A stretch of 64,000 nt of DNA from Glandiceps talaboti (taxonomy: Eukaryota > Hemichordata > Enteropneusta > Spengelidae), in assembly GCF_964340395.1 (NCBI RefSeq), contig NC_135559.1:21016611-21080610 (forward strand). Direction: 5' to 3'. Below, in pieces: positions 37,001 to 48,300 of the stretch. The translations under genes were made by a program, and so were the position numbers. The stretch's first letter is position 1; each line of letters begins with the position of its first letter. The notes below the pieces were generated by a model that had not been told where the DNA came from, made no database searches, and worked only from the letters and a program-made list of their open reading frames with translations.

Positions 37001-40000
37001 TTGGCTGACTACGTCAATATTAATGATATTATCGACATTTTATTGTATTCTGAAATAAATATTCTGAGACATAACTCGGGAAACAAATGCCTGTGTGCTG
37101 ACTGTACTTTGCTGTGTCCATCCACTTTTGACATGTGATTGACATGACACAATAATTGTTCAGGTAGACAAAACAATGGAAACAAAAATGGCAACATTAT
37201 AATGAGCGTTGCATCTTTTTACTTTGATATGATTCCGACGATGTACATGTGATGTATCACAATGAAAACGATCGACTCCCAGCAACATGGAAATCAAAAC
37301 ATACAATCGGACTACGCATTGTTTTAAAACAAATGCTATCGTAGTGAAAATATTTTATGAAGCTAACTTGCTTCTTGAAAACATCATTTCAAATTATTTT
37401 ATTTGTTTTCCTTTTTTCGCTTTGATCATGGCTACACAGGTGGCGTGGAGAACCCCGGCCCCGGTAACATTTACCAGCTTTCACTGTATGGCGTCACTGT
37501 CCAGTTTTTACGTGATTTCAACTGCCTTCACCCATTATTACCTACTCAGTTATATCACTCGGAAATGTGTGTAGGGTGATCGTTTCACTGCGGGTGCTGC
37601 CGACAAAACACCAAGGAACCATTGTTGTCGGAAGACTAAATTGGTACACCACAATATGTACAGTTACAGATAATACTATATGGCAAGCGTAATTAGTAAT
37701 TCATAAGTAAACATTACACAAAGGCTTAGAAGGCTTTTGTAACACTGGGACCTCGACACCTTTCGTGAGCTGGTTGAGGTGCCGAAGTTAGTCGAAGCAC
37801 GGGGGATTAAGGGGGCAAGTATTTTTGTGACTTTCTTGCCAATGCGCGCAATGTTTAGAGGTATGAATGCAATTTCATTTATTTTTATGGCAAAATAAAC
37901 ATAATTACGAAAAAAATTATCAACCTTTGCATGTACACTTTAAGTTGATAGCAGTAATCAATACAAGTGTACTAAAGGTGAGTTTTGCTGGAGTTCTCCT
38001 TAAAGCTGATAGCAGTAATCAATACAAGTGTACTATAAAAGGTAGAAAGCCAGTTTATACTGGCTTTCAGAGAGCATTCCCCCCCCCCATCTCCACCTCA
38101 ACCCCCCCCCCCACCTCAGACTATAATTAAACAAACATCCATTAAATAGCTTATCATTATTGTACCAACTTGTTGAAACAATTATAGTTTTAGTTTGTGT
38201 CTGTCTTAGTAAACTGAGACATCAATACCAGAGTACTAAATATTTTGATTAACTTGATTATCAACTATAAGCAGAGTCTGTGTCATCTTAGATTTAGTAA
38301 CTAAACTTTGAATTGAATATACATGTACATAGACTTAACTTACAGATATTAACCCTGGTGCCTTTGGATCCTGGATCTGACAGACCACTTCTCCACTATT
38401 AGCATCAAATATGTCAATTGTCCTTGCTTCTTTTTCTGCCGATCCCGGAAAATTGGGATCAGGATATCTTCCAACTACCACTAGGTCACATATAGGATGC
38501 CAAGAAGCCTGGAAAACAATGGGAAAAGCTAACTTACATCAATGAATACTAAACAGTACTAGTTGGTTGATTGGTGTACTTTGGGAATAGAGCGGCTGAG
38601 ACTGGTGTGTACAAGTGGTTACTAGGCAACATGGTTAATTGGCATCTTTTAAATTTTTGGAATAGAAAGATGACTGGTTTGTATTAGTTGAAAATAATAC
38701 TTTTGACCAAATTCACCCCAAAATCTGCCAAAAAGTAGGAAATGACACACCAATTTGGGATGTACAAATCCAACCTAAGCAAATATCCACATGAAGTAGC
38801 AAAATTAATCTCACCACCAATTTCACTAACGTCAAAAATATCATTTTTGATGAAAGACACCAAAATATCTGTTGAAGATAAAACTTCCATAGGGCTAATT
38901 GACAGAAAAACATTAGTTATGGTTTGGCCTTACATTTAAGGTCTAAAAAACGATTGTGTGTTTCCAATTACGCTCAATTTTAGAATAGGTGGGGTAGGTA
39001 GATTTTGTTTTTTGTTATTTTTTTCATGTGTGAGTGTCTAGTTCAGGTAGTACATGTAATGTTTTCCATTGTTTTCCATATGGTTTCTGTGTTACAGATT
39101 AGAAGAACAGTTTTGTCACTTGACTTTCCACATCCACTATTTCTCACAAGACTTCATAATTTTTATTTATTTTTTTCTCGGATACATAAAAAAAAAGTTT
39201 AAGGTCACAGGAACCAATTTCATGTCGGAACCGCCTCGGTAAAACCAAACTACGGATAACCCGAGTTCATCAATAGGCAAGTCGGGTTGTTGACAATCTC
39301 TAAATCTGTTTGCAATGTCAACTGTAATAGGATTATAAAAGTAGTAACAGCTGATAACGTCCCTTGACTCAAACGATTCACTCCTTGAAAGTAACCTTGC
39401 ACTCGGAACTACAGTTTTTCTTGTTCCATAGTTAGTTAAATTATTTTTGAAAAATTAAGCACAGAGATATTTAAATAGCAAATTCCCATATCTGAAGTCC
39501 ATATACCACATGTGACATCATCAATGTACGGTGCATGATGTATCCTAATGTTATGATCGTGATCCGATTGTGACCTTTCACCCAAGCCAAATCGTGAACT
39601 TTCACCCAAGCCAGTTGTGCCTCGCGGTGGAGTAACACACTCACTAGTACTTGCACACATTCGGTCGAGAGCATTTCAGTCTTGAACTAGTACCTGTACC
39701 AGCGAGGACTCAGGCTTATCAGATGTAATTACAAAAAGCAAACACTTAGTTATGGTAATGAACTGATAAGGATTGATAAGAAAGTGCAAGAATTGCACTT
39801 TGCTGGTAAAGGCGACGTTCCCTTCATGTTTAGGCCTAATCGGATTCACACAATTTTTTTTTAGGCCTTACTAGAACTATTTTACTTTCTTAAAATAATT
39901 GTAATTTGGTATTAGAAATTTACCTTAAACAGTCTATTTTGATGCAATAATCAGTATTTGCACTGTTTGACCTTTGACCTTATATAGCCTTACCTTTATT

Positions 40001-40176
40001 GGTGTAATGTGCTGGAAGAATCTGTGAGGGTGTAGGATTGTTTGTTTTACTCTACTCCAGTCAGGTGATTGGTAGATTCTGATTTCATTGTGTTGATCTG
40101 TAGTTAGTAGTTTGTAACTGTCAGGACTGAAATATGCTGTGAAATAATAATAATAATAAAAGTTGTATTAACAGGA

Positions 40177-40270
<94 letters not shown>

Positions 40271-43200
40271 AGGGTAGAAGAAAATCAAGTCAAAAACCCG
40301 ACTTGATTTTCTTCTACCCTCAACATATACTTCGCTCTGCGTGCAGACGTATCGAGCACTGTACTACGGACAAATCTTACCACTGACTTCCTATATATAT
40401 ATATATATATATGTTTGACTTTCAATAGATATTGAAAATAATGCTGTTCTGAAAGCTGTCTGTAGCAAAATTTCACCACATAATGTTGTTTGATTGTTTG
40501 ATTGTTTGTTTGTTGTTGTTTGTTACAATTTTCATTCTGTAAAGTTTTAAGTTAATGAAAACAGCAAAGGTTACTGACAAGTGTCTTGAAAGATTCAAAC
40601 TGCAAGGTATGAAATACAATACAGCACAATAAGGTCTGCTTGAATTATTCCAAGAATTCACCTGAATTGATAGGTTTCTCACATTCCAAGAATTCACTCC
40701 TTACCTGAATTGATGGGTTTCTCACATTCCAAGAATTCACTCCTTGCCTGAATTAATAGGTTTCTCACATTCCAAGAATGCACTCCTTACCTGAATTGAT
40801 GGGTTTCTCACATTCCAAGAATTCACTCCTTACCTGAATTGACAGGTTTCTCACATTCCAAGAATTAACTCCTTACCTGAATTGATAGGTTTCTCACATT
40901 CCAAGAATTCACTCCTTACCTGAATTGATAGGTTTCTCACATTCCAAGAATTCACCCCTTACCTGAATTGATAGGTTTCTCACATTCCAAGAATTCACTC
41001 CTTACCTGAATTGATAGGTTTCTCACATTCCAAGAATTCACTCCTTACCTGAATTGATAGGTTTCTCACATTCCAAGAATTCACTCCTTACCTGAATTGA
41101 TAGGTTTCTCACGTTCCAAGAATTCACTCCTTACCTGAATTGATAGGTTTCTCACATTCCAAGAATTCACTCCTTACCTGAATTGATAGGTTTCTCACAT
41201 TCCAAGAATTCACTCCTTACCTGAATTGATAGGTTTCTCACATTCCAAGAATTCACTCCTTACCTGAATTGATAGGTTTCTCACATTCCAAGAATTCACT
41301 CCTTACCTGAATTGATAGGTTTCTCACATTCCAAGAATTCACTCCTTACCTGAATTGATAGGTTTCTTACATTCCAAGAATTCACTCCTTACCTGAATTG
41401 ATAGGTTTCTCATGTTCCAATACATGCAATGCACTTTGCCTGCCTTTCACCATTCTGATATCCCATAATTTCACAGTTTTGTCCACTGATGATGTGACCA
41501 TTAACCAATCACATTGAGGGTTGAATTCTGTGTGTGTTACTTTCTGTTTGTGAAGTCTATGTCTCCAAAGCTAAATCAATGAAACATGTTTTAAAGGGCA
41601 TTAAAGGTGAGTTGCCATATTTAGAAGGATAGTATTTGCTGTGTATTTAAAGAGACCTGAAGCACTCTGTTTATTTAAGAATACTTCACACTATTGCTAG
41701 ATATTGGCATATGCATTATAGTAATTATAATAATGGTGATTTTTATATGGTGCTTTCCCACTCTCTGTTCAAAGCGATTTACAATTAGTACCCCTGGGAC
41801 AGGTCTATAGCACGGCACAACAGCCCTTTATACTTCCTCAACTCCCTGCAGAGCATAAAATCCATTGCAGCCTTTATAAGTGTAGAGGATTAAATCATTC
41901 ACATTGCAACCTCTATCCTATCAGGTCCCCAATTATACAGCTGGGTTGACTGAGGCACAATCATGGTTCAAATCTTGTCCAAAGACTTTAACCATCCAGA
42001 AACAAAATGGCAGTCACAGGACTCAGACCCTCAAACTACTCCCCTTATGTGAGGATACATTTATGTACCGTCCATTGGGGTGCATTTCCTAGCCGTTTGG
42101 TCTAAAATGGGGTGCAGGTTTTTTTACCTGAAGAGTCTAAAATAGGTTCAACTTTGTATTATTTTTTATTTTGCTTAGTCTAAAATGTGGTCCATTGTCC
42201 TTTACCAAATCATAACTGTCATTAATTGCCCAAAATATCTCCTAAGGAAAATGTATTTAGGTCTAAACTTTCATCTTTTAGAAACCTGTAATGGTCTAAA
42301 ATAGGGTATTGATTTTTGATCAAAGTGGGTTTAAAACGGGCCTGGGGTGACCAGTGCTGGCCACACATCCCTACTAGAGCTGCCCACCGGTACTGCTCCC
42401 GAAGATCAATCTAAACCAATAAGTGTTTGCTGTGCCATTTACTTTAAAATAGTTCTATTATTTCCAAGTCAGTAATCATAAGTTTTTATGCCCAATTTAA
42501 TTTAGTATTACGATTTAGGAGTGAAAAACAGTTTGTTCTGAAAAAAAAGTGTGATTGCCTCTACTTCTTATGGTTTCATCTGATCAGATAACTTTAATCC
42601 AATATGTTGAATTGAAACCCTGGCTTTTATATGAATGTTATGACACTTCTGACTTTTCCAGCAATGAAAGTATATGGCTGCAAAAGTACCATTTCCAAGT
42701 TTGTAAAATAAACATTTTTGATTCTTTGTGAATGGTATGCATTTGAGACTATTTTCTGTAAACTATTTAGTCTTAGATTATTGGTCTCACCTCTTTGCCA
42801 TCTCTGCTGAGAAGTACTGTATTACCAACATTGTCACCGGTCACAATTAGATTAGCAGTATAGGATACATCTACACTACAGTACCAAAAACTGAAACATA
42901 GACAAAATTAATGGACAATTAATTAATTAACTAATTAATTCAAGACAATTGTTTGCCAAATGAGGAAGGCATTTACAATCACAGTATCCTATCATAGTAC
43001 CGGTATGTATCGTGTTGCTGACAAGTTGACAGAACCAGGACAAGGTCCTTAAACCAGGATATTCACTATAAAACATGACCTTCAAGGAACAATTACATGT
43101 ATACTAAGACAGGTCAAGGCTTCCTCCATATCTACCTTTTTTTCAGAAATAATAAAATAATTATTTAAAATATTTCATGAATTTTTCATATCATTCATGG

Positions 43201-45332
43201 GATCATCATGCAATTAATATCACCTGATCTGTACATTCCTGGAAACATCTCTGTGAAATCTCAGCCAAATCAACCAAGTACATTTGAAATTAAAGACTTC
43301 TGACCAAACACTCACATTTTTATGCCTAATTTGCATATCACTGATGGGATCAGCATGTCATTAACAATGCTTAATCTAAACACCCCTAAGAATGTTCTCA
43401 CCAAATTTCAGATTGATCTGACAAGGTAGTTTTTACATTTAAATTTTTTTTACCAATAATCACATTTTTTTACCCAATCATAAACCGGTGGTAAGATCAT
43501 TTTGATTTGAACAATTTCCCGACTAGACACCCAAGGTAATATACCCACCAAATATGATGGCAATCGGCCCTGGGTTTTTGACTTTAAGATGTGCTAAATG
43601 TGATCTTATCATGGTTTCTTACTTGAAGAAACAATGTGACAACATTGCCAGAGTCTGTGTTTGTAACTCATGTAAAAAGTTTGTTAGTGTATGTACAATC
43701 ACAAACATTTTACACATTCATCAATCTTTTGCAATTTATAGAGTTACAAACAAGGACTTGGCATATGTTGTTTCATACTTATTTTTTTTTAAGTGAGAAG
43801 CCATGATAAAATTGTTTTATAAATTAACAATCCAAATGAAATACCCAATCCTCATCCATATGGCCATTGAGATGGCCAGAACTGGCATATTGTTTGTATT
43901 TGCTGAGCTTAAAAAACAAATCTTCAAAAGAAAATGGTGCTCACTTCCAATCACAGGTATTAAGAAGAATCATTTCCTGTCTGCCTGTGAAATCTTGAAG
44001 ACTAAGTTTTCCATTAATTGAAGATGTATAAACCTTAGTTGGATCATCTAAGTTAAACTTCATTCCAGTTACTGATCCACCTTTACCGATCTATAAGGAG
44101 GTAACAAAGAATAAACATAAATGTCAAACATAAACAAATCTTGGTCAGAAAAGATGTCTCCTCAAGCAAAACTGTTCTCAATGACAAAACTGTCCTCTAA
44201 GCACTCTGAAGTTTTCTATTGTCTTAAAGTTAAGTTTGCTTGAGTACATCTCCTCTAACCTTACTGTGTTATTACTAGTTGCTCTTACCCCCAGTCATTT
44301 GTTTGGAGAAATATTTTCTTGAATTTGCCGTTAAAATCTTGAAGTCGAACTTCTCCATCCAATGATGAAGTGTAGATTTGAGACAGATTATCTTTGTTGA
44401 ATTTGATACATGATATGTTACCACCTGGTCCAATCTGAAACATCAAATTGGGAAAGGTACTTTTTTATGCCTGTTCACTTTCAAAGTGTGAACATAAAGT
44501 TGTTGCATATTCTTTCCACAAGAGCAAGAACTATTACTCCCCAACTTTGATGGTATTACTAGGCCTGGCTAGCTGTAAGGATTACCAGGCCTTGTTGTCA
44601 GGGTTACCAGGCCTTGTTGTCAGGGTTACCCGGCCTTGTTGTCAGGGTTACAAGAATGTAGTCGTCACTCTCAAGAGAACTGATTGTCTGTATGGTACAC
44701 TGTTACAGTCCACCCTCATACATTGGTCAACCCATCTTAGAAAGAGGAGGCCGTGAGAGCAGTGTCATGACAGTCTAGAGAACTGATTGTCAAGGTTACC
44801 AGGCCTTGTTTTCAGGGTTACCAGGCCTTCTTGTCAGGGTTACCAGGCCTTGCTGTCAGGGTTATCAGGCCTTGTTTTCAGGGTTACCAGGCCTTGTTGT
44901 CAGGGTTACCAGGCCTTGTTGTCAGGGTTACCAGGCTTTGTTGTCAGGGTTACCAGGCCTTGCTGTCAGGGTTATCAGGCCTTGTTGTCAGGGTTATCAG
45001 AATAAGTCAAGAAATTTAGTGTAGTTATCGCTATCATGAAAATTGATTGTTATGTGAAGACTGTATCCAAATTTAATTAGTCACCACATTGGCCCATGAC
45101 AATTTGCATATCAATAACTTAGTGTTCAATTAGCTGTGAGGTCCTCCACATTAAACCTAGATATTAATAATAATTGTGTTAATTGTATATTTGAACCATA
45201 TCTAATTCACAGGATTTATCTATTGTAATAAAAATCTTGTGTATTATAATGGTACTTAAGTATTGCAGATATATATTTTATATATCTGTGTGTGTGTGTA
45301 TGTGTGTATGTATGTATGTATGTATGTATGTA

Positions 45333-45386
<54 letters not shown>

Positions 45387-48300
45387 GTGCCAATTTTACT
45401 ACCAAACCAGAGTTAGGTGCCACTGTTTTTAATGTCTCACACAACGTATTTTGTAAACAAAAGTAGACACTGATTAGTCTCGATAGTGTGCATGCACATT
45501 AAATGACACATTTTATCTCAAGATTACCACAACTCAACATTACTGTCCAATGAGACAATTAAGATTCAAACACATTTGTTTGTGTTCACATGAGATAAAA
45601 TGTACCATTAGGTGCATGTTCACTTAGTATCAGTGATGTCATTTTAAATACATGCCAGAAAAATAGCGCCAATGGCATTGTAGCAAAACTGTACAGTTTA
45701 TATCCACATGCTGATCCATGCTAGGTATAGGTGTTCATTTGCTGAATGATTATCCAGTTGCCTATCCAACCCTGTTGTTATCTTAGCAATATATCATGTG
45801 ATCTTTTGGCTGTTGCTATGGGCATGGACATATTGCTAGACATATTTGCATATTTTTTTGGAATGTTCGTTCACCTGTCTATGAATCCTTGATGTTATCT
45901 TTGCAATATACATCATCACATGGCTGTTGCTATGGGTGTGGTCTTGCTGCTAGGGCCAATTGTGTCAAAATATTTTAAACAAAATTTCATTGATCAAGTA
46001 CTTTTTGAGATATAAATTCTTGACCAAAATTCACAAATTTACACCTAATTTGCATATCCATGATGAGATCATTTAATATTTCTTCATCAATACACCCCAA
46101 ATGCATCTCCATTAAATTTTAGCTCCATCTCCTCAGTAGTTTTGGAATTAAAGATTTTTGACCAAAAAGACACATTTTTAGCCCTGATTTGCATATTACT
46201 AATGGCATTATCAGGTCAGGAAAAAAATGTTAATCTGCACACCCATCGAATGTTCCCATCAAATTTGAGACTGATCTAGTTTTTGAGTTTAAGTTTTTTT
46301 GACCAAAATTCACATTTTATTTACCCATATCACACACTGGCGATACGATCATTTTGATTTGAACAATTTTCCAACTAGACACCTGTCAGTTGTGCTAAAA
46401 TTTAAATTGCTGCCAACTCTAGAGTCACTCTGGTATTCTAGTACCTTCAGGGTATATGATGACAACATTTGAGTCAACTGATGGAGTACCTCTTTATAAC
46501 AAAATGAACTGAAAAATATAAAGGTTATCTCTTTGACTTATACTTACCCCTGAAATGAATTCTTGTTTGTTTAGTTTTTCATAATCCCATAGAATCACAT
46601 CTCCACCTTTGGATCCTGCAGCTAGTGTGGTTGGTTCAGTTGGATGCCATTCTAACACTGTCACTCTTCTATCAAATGGACTCGCTGTTCTAAACAATCG
46701 TGAGTTTGACATAATGCGAATATAAGACTGTGATAAACACTGAAAGGAATAATAAAGTTGAGCATATTACCCCAGTTCTTCATTCATTACACTGGCTACC
46801 TATTCAGAAGCGCATTGAATTCAAAGTACTCTGTATTGTTTTTAAAGTTCTTAATGGGTGCGGGCCCTCATATCTAGGCGATTTATTAATGGTTAGATCC
46901 ACCCGTCGTTCCCTTCGGTCGCAATCCGGTAGCGTGGTGAATTTGCACCAACCGATAGGGAACACTGCATACTATGGTGATCGGGCCTTCTCTGTTTTTG
47001 GAATGCCCTGCCATCATGTCTTCGTTCTTCACATACTTTGAACAGTTTTAAATCTGCCTTAAAATATCATCTTTTTAGATCTCATTATTATTAACTTTTA
47101 ACTTTTTTACATTTCAGTTTTTAAATGTCATTCCGTGTCTTTGTATTTTTATCCTGTTTTCATATTATGTTTATACTTGTGTATATGTACATTTTAAATT
47201 ACTTTTATACTTTTGTTCAGCGCATTGAGATTGTTTTAATGTAATGCGCTCTATAAGAAATAAATATTATTATCATTATTATACATAAAAACAATTTTCA
47301 TTTAAAACTAAACAAAACATACATATTAGACAAGCGAAGTATGTTCCACATCTAAATGTACAAAATATATATTTTATAATGCCATCATTTTAAATTTACA
47401 CTACTATAATGTTAAGGTAATGTATAAGGCATTATCTTAAAGTACCACATGGGAAGCTAAGTTTATAACCTCAAGTGAAAATACTTTTAAAAATGTTGAT
47501 AATACTATTCTAGTAAATGTTGCATGCCTTCTATGACATTACAATTTGTGTTCTGGCATTGGTAGAACTGTTGATTGTAAAGCAGTGAATTCCTGTACAT
47601 TTTTTTGATAACTAGAATACTGTGAGTACCTTTAGATATGCAGAACAAATTACATCCCAAAACATATCAACTCAGTTTATGCCCCTTTAAACATAACAGT
47701 GTAAATTTCAGTTGTCAAGAACAAGCTGATAATTTCCCAGAAATAGTTGTAGATTGTGAGAAATGAGCCACTGTCATATCAGGGTATGGTTATGAACACC
47801 ATAATGCACATTTTCATATTTTACCTCGTCCAATGATATATGATGTACATGTACCATGTTGCAGTTCTTAGAAAGACAAAAGATTGTACAATTTCGCCAC
47901 TAGGAGTGCTGTTCAGGAGCAGCATTTGGACCAGAACCCTGCCAATCATCGAAGACTATATATATAAGCCTGATTTGAAAAAAGCCAAAACATTTCCTTG
48001 TGTTTCACAGCAAAAGTTGTTGGCATATGATTCAGTTAAATAATTCTGTTGACTTTGTGTCATGTTTCAGACTAATGAATTTCTGGAGTTGGCATAGCCA
48101 CATTTTGATGACTGCATGCCATACATACTCTCATGTGATTTTATTTACTCCTCATTTTTTCTGACATGGGGCACTCTTTTGTGACACTTCTTTTGGCAAT
48201 GATTGCAGAATTGGTAACTGAAATGTGCTGTATTTTGTGGCAACTGATACAATTCTTACTCTGATGCATCAAAAACAGGAGGTCTTTTTAAGTTAATGGT

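Noticed and set aside
44787-45024. Overlapping plus-strand frames with a Gly-Leu-Pro pattern
   Set aside because: All three frames are open only because the 22-bp repeat lacks stops; they lie in a DDB2 intron on the opposite strand.
46730-47041. Plus-strand frame as a host gene
   Set aside because: Its sequence is the C-terminal tail of a non-LTR retrotransposon, truncated and broken.
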